Made by a program: the position numbers and the translations under genes. Positions 50,615 through 62,284 of a stretch of DNA of 64,000 nt are shown piece by piece. The notes under the pieces were generated by a model. It was not told where the DNA came from, searched no databases, and was given only the letters and a program-made list of their open reading frames with translations. The DNA is from Golubevia sp. BC0850. Taxonomy: Eukaryota; Basidiomycota; Exobasidiomycetes; Golubeviales; Golubeviaceae. The number at the start of each line of letters is the position of its first letter. Positions within the stretch are counted from its first letter, which is position 1. The stretch spans positions 165,175-229,174 of the forward strand of contig JAAVVG010000029.1 in assembly GCA_012976225.1 (NCBI GenBank), in the 5' to 3' direction.

Positions 50615-50769
50615 TCCCTTCCGCTGACCTATCACTCGCCGGTCGCGTCCCACTGTCGATTTCCTACCCCTTGTTTTTCTGGAAGGGGGGCAAGCAGCGC
50701 TGTCTCTTCTAAGATGGCGAAGTCGCCTATCAGAGTTGGTCCATGTAGCCACTCCTAGAGCTCGAGACT
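50615..50769 (+). repeat. 155-bp dispersed repeat, copy 1
   Basis: Matches the reverse complement of 63846-64000 with only three mismatches by eye (about 98% identity). Similarity stops sharply after the ctcgaga at 50767, which marks one end of the unit. The other end lies beyond the window in copy 2. No long open frame, tRNA or 5S motif was recognised, so the class is unknown. Confidence 0.9.
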
Positions 50770-51211
50770 CCAATCGAATGTCAGCCTGACATCGAAGAAG
50801 CATCTGGAAGTGACAGGTCTCTCGAGGATTGAAAGGTGCCAACATCCTCTCGAGCGATTGTCTCGAAGCCGATCGTGCATCGTCTCAAAATCGTTGAGAC
50901 ATTCTCTCTCAGATTCAAGAAATCATCCTTTCTTCTCCAATCACAACATCAAAGCGTCAGAGGTATCACCAGCAAAATGTTGCCACCTGCTTTCACAGTT
51001 GAGATTGGGGCGAGTGGGCACGATGAACACGAGAGAAAGGAAGGTGAACGACAACATTGAAAGTTACAGATAACAAATGAATATCCAATCGAGACTCATG
51101 ACCTCAACATTGAATTGGAGCCTAACATAGAATCGATGAAAGAACGGGAACGTCTGTGAGCTTGATCTCGAACTCTCTCCTTTTCTCCCTCTCTCCCTCT
51201 CTCTCTCTATC

Positions 51212-51695
51212 TCAATCGTCCTCTTCGTTGATGCCTAGTTCCAAAACCATCATCTCCATAACTCTTTGAATATCCACAGATTTGTAGCGAACTCCTCCGA
51301 AAAGGAAAGCACCTCCAGCTTCAGCTTCTCTCATCTTCACGTCCCCTCCTTCGATCGATCCCGATGACCAGCTGGTGTTTGCAAAACTGTTGTCAGCTTC
51401 TTTGGAAAGTCCTTTGTCAGTATCTTGAGAACCCTTACTAGTAGCCCCCCCCCCCTTTTACATATTCTCGTCGATTGGTGGTCTGTAAGGATCCGTTAGG
51501 CCCTTTGGAAACAGCTCCATCTCTCCTTGAACTTCTTCCTCTGTAGATTGAACTTCCCTCTCTGTAGATAGTTCTTTCTCCATAGTTACTTCCCTTCCTC
51601 TCTTCTTCGCTCCAGTTGGCGCAGTCAAAATAGTCTAAGACTGTAAATGGACTGCTTTTCGGAGAAAGGTCGTTGATGACTGATCCACTTGACAT
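51212..51695 (-). pseudogene. Small hypothetical gene interrupted at a poly-G tract
   Basis: A minus-strand frame from ATG 51695 (MSSGSVINDL) runs to a run of eleven G (51446-51456 as C on the plus strand) and stops right after it. In another frame immediately downstream, 75 codons stay open to TGA at 51212-51214 (ATSKGSQDTDKGLSKEAD, then GGAFLFGGVRYKSVDIQRV and ELGINEEDD). One base fewer, or two more, in the G run would join them. The downstream block looks genuinely coding. It is less certain which upstream frame belongs to it. No family recognised. A sequencing error, a length polymorphism or a real break are all possible. Confidence 0.45.
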
Positions 51696-51761
51696 TTTGG
51701 CTTTCTTCGAGATCCTCAGAATTCGAGCTTGATTTGGTTTGGTTGAACTGAAACTTGTGGA

Positions 51762-53253
51762 TCATCCGAGAGTCGACAGAGAAGAAGAAGAACGAGAAGA
51801 AGAACTTAATGATGAAGGAGAAAGAGATCCTCTTCCAGAGTTGCTAGATCCTCTAAACAATCGCAGCTCTGGGTTCTTCAACTGATCTACTTGGTCCTTC
51901 AACTGGACATTTTCTGAACGAAGCATAAATTTTTTACGAGAGCTCCATCGGTTGATTGACTTGATTCTGTTCCATAGGATTGCGAGAAGGAGCACTTGAA
52001 GCTGAAGCACCTAGTAGTTCGGAAGCTGAAGCTAGGTTGGCAGCTTGACTGTCCTGAGTAGGTTGAGTAGCAGTTTCTAGACTTCCAGCCTCCAACTCTC
52101 TGCCTTGAACTGGAGCTCCTCTAATCGCTTCTTCCTCCTTGTCTTCATCGCCATCGTTTCTTGCTCGACTACCTCCCTCGACCTCTTCTCCAATAGCTTC
52201 GACTCTAGTCTTGCATCTCTGAATAGCCTATTCTACGTTCTTGTCTCTATCATATTCCTCTACCAACATTTTTTTTCCTTTAAATTTCTCCCAAGCATCT
52301 TTACTATTGAAATACAAGTTACTCTCCTTGAGGTTAACTTGAATCAGTCCAAACAAAGCACGATACCAAATAACGTCTACCACCTCTTTCTTCCTGTTCA
52401 GCATTCAGGCGACCGCAAAGCTCACTCCAGAAGCTTGATTGAAGTGCTTCTCCAATTGTAGCCTAACTTGAACGGGTAGCCAAGAGAGCGGTAATTCCTA
52501 GAAGGAGGCTTCCAGAACCGGATTGAAGATTAAATTCTGGAATGAGATTGAATGGTTCGAAGATAAATTGAATCACGTCTGCGACATGCTTTCCGCGAGT
52601 GAGAGCCTCGGCCTCGTTCATGGAATCTACAAAAGAACAAGAACAAGATTTTCAGATGGACGCCAGTGAGCTTCTAATTGGAGAGGGATAGTTTTGGGGG
52701 GGGGGGGTCAACAAACCACTTCTCCCCAGAAACGATGCTCACCTGTACTAGAGTTGAGGATAGATTTCGCCAAAAACTTCAATTTCACGAGGGACCCAAA
52801 TCTTGACGAGGAGCTTCACTAAGCTTGTTGTGCTCCCTGATACGTCCACCTTTTCCCAACAGATTGATGAGAGCCAGCTTCAAAAAGACTTTACAGCTGA
52901 CACTGAGATAAGACCAATCGGATTGAGACTCTTGATTTCTTCGCTTTTCTTTATCAAGACGCTTTTGCCACGTTCTGCGACTAGAGTCACCTTTTCCAAG
53001 ATTCCCAAGCACGATAGTAGCAATCTGCTAAGTTTAGGATTAGAGTTGAAAGCTGCTTCTTCTTCTTCTTCTTTTGCTTCTTGACCTGATAAAGTTTTAG
53101 TGGTTGACCATTCTAAGAAGATTGATTCACCTTGCTGAAGAATTGAACCAAGTGATTGATGAGGGGAGTCCAAGGGATGAGACGCCTAAACACGCCAAAC
53201 GCATACGCCCAGCGCTCGCGCGCCCAGACGCCAGTGTTCTCGAGCCAGCCCAT
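51762..53253 (-). CDS. Unresolved multi-exon gene, possibly decaying
   Basis: From a candidate ATG at 53253 (MGWLENTGVWARERWAYAFG) a frame continues through IPWTPLINHLVQFFSK to a GTGAAT donor. A 45-nt intron then leads to KKKKKQLSTLILNLADCYYR AWESWK and, through a further GTGACT...CTCAG intron, to SCKVFLKLALINL. Further coding-looking blocks are LVKLKFLAKSILNSST joined to DSMNEAEALTRGKHVADVIQ and FIFEPFNLIPEFNL, then RCKTRVEAIGEEVEGGS and a coiled piece SENVQLKDQVDQLKNPELRL. I cannot link all blocks in one frame; a TAG and possible indels intervene. It is head-to-head with the Myb gene, 51 bp apart. No family recognised. Confidence 0.35.
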
Positions 53254-53304
53254 TTTGTTTTTGAATCATTTTATCTTCCAAAAAACAAAGTAAACTTCTG
53301 GGAA

Positions 53305-55946
53305 ATGGAATCAAAAGATCCAGACAAGTCAGCAAAGAAGTTAGCAAAGAAGGCTGCCAAAGCTCAACTCTCGCTGAATACTTCAAATCAAGAGAACCAA
53401 GCTGAATCAAAAGAGGAAAGGAAAAGAAGGAGAGGTATCGAGAAGGAAGATAAGAGAAAGAGAAAGGAAGAAAAGTTAGAAAACAGCAAGAAGAAGGAAC
53501 AAAAGAATTTGGAGAAAGAACTGAAGAAATCAAAGAAAGAAGAAAGGAAGAGGAAGAAAGCAGACAATTCGAGGGAAGAGGAAAGAAGTCAAGATGAAGG
53601 AGTGGGAGGAGATCAAGATGATCGACAAGAGGAATGGCGGGAAGGATTGGTGGATGAGAATATGCAAGTAGATGATCAAGCAGAAGGATCTGTAGGAGAG
53701 AAGAAGAAGAAGAAGAAGGAGAAGGACAAAGGAAAGGGGAAAGAGAAGGACAGCGGAAAGAAGAGCAAGTCTGAAGATGGAAAGGATTCAACTGCTGCTG
53801 CTTCTAATAGCAGTGGATTTGACATCGATGAGAATTCGGATCTTCCTACTCCAAGTAGTCAAGCTACAAGACCAGATCTTTCCTCCAAAGCAGCATCAAC
53901 CCAAGCAACCTCAAGACCTCGAAAACGTTCAAAGACTTCAGCAACTACTTCCAAAGACACAACTTCCAAGGCGAAGCCCAAGTCTTCGACCTCAAAATCC
54001 ACTTCGTCAATTCTTCCATCTGAAGCACCTGCAGTCAAGAAGCTTACTCGAGCTACTCGTGGGAGTGGTCCAAGATCAGAAGCGGATCAAAGAGCAGCAG
54101 TCATTGAAATGTGCTCTACTTTAACTCATCAAGAAATGCTACTGCTACCTTATGAGGCCAAGAATTTGAAATGGTTGAAGGAAGCTTATGGATTGGAATG
54201 GAGAGAAGGGAAGTATATTGATTGGGAAGTCAAGAAAATTCAAGAGGTGGTGGATAATTGGATGGAGGAAATGGGTATAGATGATGATGGATTTCAAGAC
54301 GCTATTAGTACGAAACGTGGAAAGAAGAATCCTGAAGCTGATATACTTTGGAGAACTGCCAGTGAGTCTTCTTTGAGAGAGATGTGGGAGGCGGTTCGGG
54401 ATTTTCATCTTTTCCTCCTTCTCAAGTTCTATTCTGACGACCTTCTCTCTCTCTTACTCTGCTCTTCCTTCCTCATTTCTTCTGGGAATCTTTGTTGTTG
54501 ATCTTTTCTCCTCTTTTGATAGCTTTGGCAGTACCAGGTAGAGCTCTCAGATCAGTTCAAAGATATTACAAGATGAAATCTGACAAGAGAGGTGCTTGGA
54601 CTGAGACCGAGAAACAAGCTCTCAGAGAGTGAGTTACCTCTGACAGTTCGAATTTTCGAATCTGACTGCGCATGCCTTGCTTTTCAAATCTCATGTCGCC
54701 ACTGACCTTTCTCCTTCTCTCTGACCTATTACTTACGACTTCCCCCGCTCTCTCTGTCCTCTATCCTCAGTGGCGTTCAAGAGGTCGGTCAAAAATGGTC
54801 GATTTTGGCTCAAAGAGTTGGTCGAAACGAAAGAGATATTAGAATGTGGTGGAATGCGAACGATGGTAGTGGAGTTACTGCTGAGACTAGAAAGGCTGGT
54901 GAGTTGCGAAAGGCAAGGCTTCTCTCTCCTAGTTTCAGCTTTTGGCCATTTTTTGCGGATTTAGAACAAGTTGGAGTTGTGGAATTCTCCATCTAGAGCT
55001 TTCCGTACTTTGAACTCTCATCTAAAGTGTGGTCCTCTTCTCCCTCTGTTATTCCTTTACTCATCATCTCTTACGTTCCTCAATTCCAGGTCCTTGGAGC
55101 TCAGAAGAAGATTCAAACCTTTTGAAAGTAGTCAAAAAGCTGAAGAAACAACGTGGAAGCGCTTTTAGTTGGAAATTGGTGACGCTGGAACTTGGTGGTA
55201 CAAGAGCTCCTAATCTCTGCATGAAAAGATGGTGAGTGATTCTGAACTTTCTCCTTCAAGCTGGCTCCATAGTCATCTGGGGTTGTCATCTGGGGTTTGG
55301 GAAAGAACTGTTTCGAGCCTGAACTCACCTCCCCCTTCCCTCACACAGGGATCTCTTGGAGATGGAGAAGAAAAGAGAAGGAAAGGCGAGCGATACTGGA
55401 TCTCAGCAGAGGCATCAAGCCAATGATTCTGACGATGATCAAGACGATGAAAATCAAGATTCTGATCCAGATTCTGAAAGCGAGGAGAACGAGACTGAGA
55501 AGTCGAAGGCGAGGAAGAGTAAGAAGGATGCCAGTGAGAGCTCCAAGAAGACTCTGAAAAAACAACCTCAAGCACAACAAGAATTTAGAAAAAGAGAACA
55601 AGTCGAGGTTGATGTGATCGACTCAGACGAGGAGGAATTGGAAGGACTTCCAGCTCAAAGACAAGTTATGGCGGAGAAGCAGAGACAAGTGGAACAAGGA
55701 GAGGATGCCCTCGAGAAGAAGAAGGCGGAGAAGGAAAAGAAAAAGAAAAAAGCCGAGAAGAAACAGAAGAGACTCGAGAAGGAGAAGAAGAAGAAAAACA
55801 AGGAAGTCAAGGAAAAGGGTCAGAACTCAAGTTCAAGTACAGTCAAAAGTCAGAGTCAGAAGGGCAAGAGAAAGAGAGATGACGATCTCGATTCTCTTGT
55901 CTCGGAAAGTGGTCAAGAAGATGAATACGGCGAAGAGGAAGACTAA
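53305..55946 (+). CDS. Myb/SANT DNA-binding protein, REB1/TTF1-like
   Basis: Five exons, 53305-54361, 54523-54628, 54771-54898, 55090-55231 and 55349-55946, 2031 nt (676 aa). The start is MESKDPDKSAKK. The open frame extends further upstream but overlaps the neighbour's promoter. Residues 1-250 are Lys/Glu-rich low complexity, followed by Ser/Thr/Lys-rich sequence. A helical block (LTHQEMLLLPYEAKNLKWL) precedes two Myb-type repeats built over exons 2-5: SVQRYYKMKSDKRGAWTE to QKWSILAQRVGRNERDIRMW, and GPWSSEEDSNLLKVVKKL to PNLCMKRWDLLEMEK. The C-terminus is again highly charged. This layout fits the Reb1/Nsi1/TTF1 group, which terminates RNA polymerase I transcription and organises rDNA. The Myb repeats are seen; the rDNA role is inferred. 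Confidence 0.8.
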
Positions 55947-56761
55947 ATTGAGTGGGAAACCTTTAGTAACGACTCTAAATTAACATCAGAACCGAGCTTC
56001 TACACGAAACATGTCTCAATAGCAATCCAAACGCAAAACACCTCCTTCCCAATAGACAATGACAGAGTCTCGTCATCTTTCATGCCGAGTCCACTCCCAT
56101 TACATCGCATCATTGCATGGTCCTCTCAATCGTAAGTCTCACGTTCGTATCTATCATTTCTCTCTCAGTCCCCTCCCCTTCTGTTTCCATTACCAAATTG
56201 AATGAAATTGGGGTGTCTCTGAGTTGGTTCTGTGGATCTCTCTTCTTGTATTTTGTCTCTCTCAATGACAAAACACTTCGCGCCAAAAATAAAAATAAAG
56301 AAAGCAGGCGAGGTGACGTGATGAAAAGAGTTGAACTGCGTCGATTTGAGGACAAGACTTCAGCGCTGCATCACTTCATCAATCTTATGAGCTGTTTTGG
56401 CCTTTTGGGCATTTCAAAGGATTTTGATGCGTCATTCACAGGGAGTAGCTTTGGTCCCCTAATCCTTCAGGGTTCAAGCCTCGCGATCAAAACTCTCAGC
56501 TACATCACTAGCAAAGTTGTTCGATTTTTTGATGCCATTATGGTCAAAATCTACGATCGAGCTCTGTGATGTAACTCACATGCTTGGGTTCAGATCGATT
56601 CGCGATTCGAGTGGTGATGGGCACTGAAGCAAATTTGTTTCTTCTCTTCCACCGCCATCGAAGCACTTTTCCCCCTTCTCATCCACCCCTATCCTTGGCT
56701 GAAACTCGGTACCAAACAAGTGAAACAGGGGGGATGCAAGTGGACTCGGTCTTAGACATTT
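55947..56761. other. Intergenic region with a diverged repeat
   Basis: 3' UTR of the Myb gene followed by sequence without a recognisable gene. Part of it (56374-56470) recurs in diverged form at 62285-62397, so it is probably old repetitive DNA. Confidence 0.45.
56374..56470 (+). repeat. Diverged direct repeat, copy A
   Basis: Resembles 62285-62397 in the same orientation. Shared blocks include cgctgcatc, catcaat.ttatgag, attttgat.cg.cattca and cctaatccttca, roughly 70-75% identity by eye with a few gaps. Confidence 0.7.
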
Positions 56762-57217
56762 TTGAAGATGTCCAACAATACGCTCAAAAGATTACAGTTA
56801 CAGCTGAGAATTCCACTTTTTACTTATAGTGAAGATTCGAATGAAGATTCGGACCAGGATCCAGAAAGTGATTCAGACGAAGGAAGCAATGAAGACGCCG
56901 AGGATGAGGAGAGAAGGAAAGACCGGTGGTTTGGAATTAGTTTCCTCATCAATTTTCTGGAAAGATTTAAACTTTTGAAATACCTAGAAATTATCTGCAC
57001 CTCTCTCATTAGCTTCGTTTCTAATCGATCAGGTCCACAGACTGTTGTTCTGACGGATGGGGATTCATCTTTTCAGAGACTGCACATTCCAAGAGGTGTC
57101 GATTTTGTGCGTCTCATTCAAGAAGCAATCAAGTTTACAGGGGGAAAGATAAGTCATGTGAAATGTAGACCAGGGGTAAATCCAGGTGTCGACAGTGTCG
57201 ATGAATTGAATTGTTAA
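56762..57217 (+). CDS. Hypothetical acidic open frame beside decayed F-box/LRR genes
   Basis: A 151-codon frame with an acidic stretch (SDQDPESDSDEGSNEDAEDE) followed by Leu-rich sequence (GISFLINFLERFKLLKYLEI) and PQTVVLTDGDSSFQRLHIPR. The Leu pattern resembles LRR-type F-box proteins nearby, and this may be a displaced part of one. There are no clear splice signals. Likelihood of being an intact gene is low. Confidence 0.3.
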   Translation: MKMSNNTLKRLQLQLRIPLFTYSEDSNEDSDQDPESDSDEGSNEDAEDEERRKDRWFGISFLINFLERFKLLKYLEIICTSLISFVSNRSGPQTVVLTDGDSSFQRLHIPRGVDFVRLIQEAIKFTGGKISHVKCRPGVNPGVDSVDELNC

Positions 57218-57269
57218 TTGGCAGAGTATCTGGATGGTTTAAGTCATAGTCCTAATTCCGTCTTCAAAT

Positions 57270-58765
57270 CCAACGTTAATTACAAGTGATCGACAGGCTC
57301 CTAGTAGATTCAAAGATTCGGTCCCATCTAATCTTCAAGATCCACTGCCAATCCTTCCTCTAGAAATCTTCCTTCGATTCTTCAGATTTCTTCCCTCGAA
57401 ACATGCATTTCTGTCTGCCTTCACCAGTCGCAAATGAAGAGGTGCAATCCTTCCGTCAACTACTCTCTTTTCAACGGCAGATCTACTCAAGGACTACTCT
57501 CATATCCCTAGATTAATCGGATTTGCAGCTCTATCTGAAAATCGGTTAAGAGACGTCTCACTGAATTTGAGTATGGTTTATGAAGAATACTCTCAATCAT
57601 TCTGAACATCTTGGAAGTTTCCCGGTGTCATGACGATTTTTCATATCTTAAGCTTCTCTATCGACACTCTGAAGAGGCTTCATCACAACTTCCTCAAGCT
57701 GAAGAATCAGACGACGAGTAGATCTTTATCCCCGTCAAAGAGGCTATTGCTGTCATGAAATATCTCAATTCATATACACAACTTCAAGAGGTCAAGATCG
57801 AAGCTGCAACTTTGTGAGACCTCGTCTCCAAATCTGATTCGATGAGCCTTGATATCAGAGATAACTCAGATTATGACGCTCTATCAGCAGATATTCCTTT
57901 CCCCGATTGTGTCCAGCTTATACAAGAAAAAGCAACAGTTTTACGAAAGAAGGAATGCTGAGGAGATCTGGTTCCGAGAAGGGACGGATCTAGAGTCGCA
58001 AGTTCTCAAAGAGTTAGAGAGGTCAAAGAATTCACTCGAAGATTGAAATCTAGGAGTCGTTAGCTCTGGGTACCTCGAAAAATACTTTCAACTAGGTTTA
58101 CAGTCTCCAAATCTTAGTAGGATCGTGCTGTCTTCTGGTGATACATCTGCAGGAGGTAGGATTTCGGTGCCAGCAAGAAACAACTATTCCTCAAACTTGA
58201 AAGACATCTACCTCTCTCTTGAGAAGCATGAACTTGTCTGGGATGAATCTCGCTTCAAATGGATTGGCCATCAAGTAGAGGAGATGGCGATCTGTCTGGA
58301 GAACAAGGAACAGGTAGAACGAGATCTGGTTTAGCCTACTTCGGTTGATTCACTCCTGAGACCATCCATGTCTTGCCTGCGCTATTTGTTTCTTTCCGGA
58401 ATAACCCTAGCTCCAGCAAGGAATTTTCGTCATCGACTCCTCTCTCCTTTCCGAATCTCTACAGCCTCGACATCTCAAGAAATGGGAATCTCATCAACCT
58501 TTTTGCCAATTTTCAATATTTTCCCGCTCTCTCTTACCTGCATTTGGGGACCGAGGAATCCGAAGTTGATCACTATGGGATGTCGAAGTTGCTGAAAGGA
58601 GTCAAAGATTCTTTAAAGTTCTTAACTTTGGAGCTGGGCGGAAACGATTCTTCTCCCAACCAAAGTGAGATTGATCGAGATTCCAAGGTTCAAGAACTCA
58701 TAAGAGAGTCACGAGGTATTCTTCTTTTTGAAGTTGGAATCTATCGACTTGGAATTTCCACCTGA
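57270..58765 (+). pseudogene. Decayed F-box/LRR-like gene
   Basis: An F-box-like opening (LPILPLEIFLRFFRFLPSKH AFLSAFTSRK, from about 57337) ends at an in-frame TGA at about 57427 and resumes with LFSTADLLKDYSHIPRLIGF. Later blocks in shifting frames look leucine-rich-repeat-like: NYSSNLKDIYLSLEKHEL near 58190, and FPNLYSLDISRNGNLINLF, FPALSYLHLGTEESEVDHYG and LKFLTLELGGN at 58450-58650. Stops and frame changes every few hundred bases, without matching introns, indicate a non-functional copy. Fragments continue to about 59390. Confidence 0.6.
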
Positions 58766-60379
58766 CTTTCTCCTCAAGCTCTACTCTTCTCTACTCTATC
58801 CTGAGCTAACTCAAGCCAGGCTGAACAAGGACTACTCTCATTCGGCTAATTTTTCCTTTCGGAATGCTCCCAAGTTAGGAAACCGTTTCTAAACGAGGTT
58901 TCAATCATTCATTGACGAAGAGAAAATGCCCGTATCAATTGGTCAATTTTGAGAATAAGGTCAAGATGCTTTTGCAGGCGTCGAGGTGAAAGAGAGGCAA
59001 CTGAGAGTGGAGGTGCGAAGATGTTTTCGATGGTTCTGTAGAACAAACATTGGTTTGATCTTCTCGTGTTGAGACTGAGTAAGCTAAGTCGTAAGATTAT
59101 CGTTTCGTTGATGAAGATAAAATGGATCGAGAATCTTTGTCAAAGGTTCCATGCAGCTGTCCTTGAGATGACCGTTCAGCATCCAGAGAGTTCTAGGAGA
59201 CACCAGAGTGAAGCCTTTCCCCCAAATAGCTCTCAAAAGACGGAAAAACTCCGTGATTTCGCAAAGTCTCTTCCAGGTACAACTTACCCTGCTTGGACTC
59301 CCAAGAATTCCACTCCCCAATTCCTTCGATCAAAGAGTTACTTATCTTCGCAATTCAAGCGGGAGTCAAACTTCATGATCTGGAGAGGTTAAAGAAACAA
59401 TGTGAAGATGTTAGTAGAGGTGCTTGGGAAGAAGTTAGAGCAGGGAAGGAAGTTACGCACTAGGGAGAGTTCGAGGGGTGAAGAAGAAAACTCTTGGTTG
59501 TCAGTAGCTTTCCGTACATTCTTACATTAGACTCTTGTTCTCAATGATTAATCGTGCACCCTATTTCTAAGCTGTTGGACGGTTTCTGAGTGGACGGAGA
59601 AAGTTGAGAAAAGTTGACTCTTTGGGGGCTGGGGGTCTACGATAAACTTTAATGCGAAGAGAACATACACGATCGTTCAGATTCTCTTCACGAACCTTTG
59701 ACGTTCGTTGCTTTTGCGTTCTAGACAAGGTTCTTTTCACAACAAAGGAGACTCAGGAAAAGAAAGGACTTTTGTTACTTTTCGAATTATCTTTTTTTTT
59801 TCTACATCTTATTGATTCAGTGAAATCGATGCTCTCTTCAGATTCGGAGGGTCATCTGAAAGCAGAGACCTCAACTTGAGGAAAGAATGATCGAGGCTAT
59901 GAAAGAAAGGTTGAAACCGAGATCATGTCAGCTCACAAAGCAATGAAGCTCAGAGTCTTCTGGAAAAATCTTAAAAGCAAGAGTGGAAGACTCACAAAAC
60001 CTGGAAACAGGGTCGTACTCAGAAGAATTCTGATTCCTTAGAATTGCATGGCTTTAACGTATGAGAGAAGGTCGAAACGTTTGTTTGCGGCATCTACGAT
60101 TGCTGGAGTCAAGTCAACTGAGGTAAACAGAGGTGAAAGAGAGTAGAGGCTTGCCAAATTAGATCCGGGGAAAGGTTGACTAGGTCTTACATAAGCGACA
60201 GCCTCAACCTTTTTCTCAAAGCAATCGCCGTGGGTAGCCCTCTTCTTCTTTCTTGCGTGCTTTCGTGTTTTCCACTGATTGAAGGTTTTTCACTTTTCCG
60301 ACTACAGATTCAGAGACTCTGCGCTTCTCTTTGTTGCCTCGACTTCAAGATCAGCCTACTCCAGTTGGTATCCTTCCCT

Positions 60380-61866
60380 ACTGCAGAACGTTACTTTCAC
60401 CGCGCTCAACATGGCATCAATCAGCTGGCTACTTCACCGAGAGCCAGAACTCGGTAGTCAGATTCAGCAGCTGGTGGTAGGGAAGGGGAAAGGTGTTCCC
60501 ACTGAAGAACAGAACAGACTGCTTCCTTCATCAAGCTGTGGGAAGCTCTTGGCTCTATGGCTTGCTGAAGGCTGACTCAAAGGGAAGTCGAAAATCAAGT
60601 CTTGAGAATCATCCTGATCAAATTTCAAAACCTCCAGACCCTAGTCCTAGCAGGTGGAATGTGTTCGTTCTCGCTGGTGGCTGTCAGCCAAGGAAGGAGC
60701 TTCCCGCTCTCTTTCCAAATTCATTCCCTTAAGAGGCTCTTTGTGGCTCCTAGTCTAAATCTCAAATGGAACATGACAGCACAGAACATGGTCTGGATCT
60801 TGGGTGAGTTGAAAGATCCCTTGTCTCTCCACTTGGCCACTTGCCCTAGCTCGCCCTCAAACTGACCTCCAATCTTTCCCCTGGCCACCAATCTCTCCCA
60901 TTCGATACGGATAGCAATAGTATTCTGCCTTAACCTACTCCAAGCTTCTCTGGGGCTCAACTTAGACTACGTGTCATTCGCTTATCTTTTGGAGTACCCG
61001 GAAACTTTCAAAGGTCTATCAAACGTCTAGCAGCTAGCTCTCAGACCCCTGATTTTCTGGGAAGAGGATGGAAAAGATGGAGAGGTGAACAGAGTAGCTT
61101 GGTGGGAGGGAATCTGGAGACAGCAGCAATTTATCACTTTCTTCTGGTAACTCGGTCTCTCGATTCTCTGGAGGTGCTAGGCGGTAATGCAAGGACAACC
61201 TCTGCAGCAAGGTCAAAAGCAAGAGTCTCAGTGGACTTTCTCTCAAGTCTCTCCGAATCTTACTCTTCAATTAAGCATCTTCGAGGTTTCATGATCGATA
61301 CCTCAGAGTCAACCAAGCAATTCAAGGCTCTCAAGGTATTGAGTTTGGAATGGTTTCTACTGGGAACGATGAGGAGAGAGAAGCTGATTACCTCCTTATC
61401 AAGCGTTGAGGTTCTTCATCTACTATACTACTTGTTTGACGAATACAATCCTCAGGACCAAGACTTCGCAGAAGAGAGGCTGCTATCTACTATCCTCTCG
61501 AGCAAAGGTCTTCTAGTTCTCAAAGAAATGGTGGTTCCATCTAAACCAATCCGTATTACAGGTTCAGAGACAGCTTCTCCGCGGTCGCTCAAACTTTGGA
61601 AAGAGGCAAGGGAAGTCTTGGAAGGGAACGAGCTGGTCAAAAGCGGGAAGGTGAAGCTAAGGACAACGGAAGTGGGTGAGACAGGTGAGTAGAGTTGAGA
61701 GCTTCCATTTGGGCGAAACAAACGCAGAATCCCATCTCACCTCAGACCATTCCTTCTTTTCATTCAAGTTGGCGACGAAGCAGAAGGAGAAAACTGCCTT
61801 TCGACTTTCCCTGGTTCTCAGCTTTTCCTTAGTAGCCCTCTCACGAACTTAGAGGTCCAGGAGTAG
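60380..61866 (+). pseudogene. Decayed F-box/LRR-like gene, second copy
   Basis: Starts with NVTFTALNMASISWLLHREP. A one-base frame break near 60570 leads to LTQREVENQVLRIILIKFQN LQTLVLAGG. A good intron (GTGAGT at about 60804 to ATAG at about 60919) leads to FCLNLLQASLGLNLDYVSFA and on to an in-frame TAG at about 61030 (GLSNV*QLALRPLIFWEED). A second frame break near 61145 leads to SLDSLEVLGGNARTTSAARS, HLRGFMIDTSESTKQFKALK and a last intron before VGDEAEGENCLS and the stop at 61866. The regular introns show a former real gene; two frame breaks and a stop show decay. Similar in style to basidiomycete F-box proteins with degenerate leucine-rich repeats. Confidence 0.65.
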
Positions 61867-62284
61867 GAACCGAGTCGTAGAAAGTTGCCGAATGCGTGAC
61901 TAGGTTAACGAGAAGTTTTAAAGGGGTGATGATCCTTGGTCAGAGCTGAAAGGTCGAGAAAGCGAATTAGAAGACTTCTTCATATGCAATTTTACTTGAT
62001 TGAAGTTTTTTCAACTCTCGTTCGATGTAATGACAATCTCGGTTCGAGCCCAAATGAGTGCATCAGCAAGGAATTCTCACAAGTTACCCTGACCTTTTCC
62101 AGACCTGTGAAGTCTACTGCCAAGTATCTCTCACAGGCATTGGCTCTTCTTCTAGAGCAAAATCAGGCACACATACTGTACTAGTATCTCACAGTGTATT
62201 ACACAACTGAACTTTGCTAATTTATAGATTCGATCAGTTTGATTCAAGACAAACATATTCTCGTTTAATTTAGCAAGAGAACTT

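Larger units (their letters stand above)
49531..51211. other. Gene-poor, repeat-bearing region
   Basis: About 1.7 kb after the synthetase. Contains a poly-G run and AG microsatellite (49621-49666), a GC-richer stretch at 49700-50050 unlike its surroundings, and one copy of a 155-bp repeat also found inverted at the window end. Open frames here have no recognisable products. Probably transposon-derived or other accessory sequence. Confidence 0.5.

Noticed and set aside
53186-53791. 201-codon open frame on the minus strand
   Set aside because: It is antisense to the Lys/Glu-rich start of the Myb gene. Its Ser/Leu/Pro composition is the shadow of that low complexity.
56440-56500. B-box-like ggttcaagcc
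   Set aside because: No matching A box or cloverleaf. The surrounding sequence belongs to a diverged repeat.
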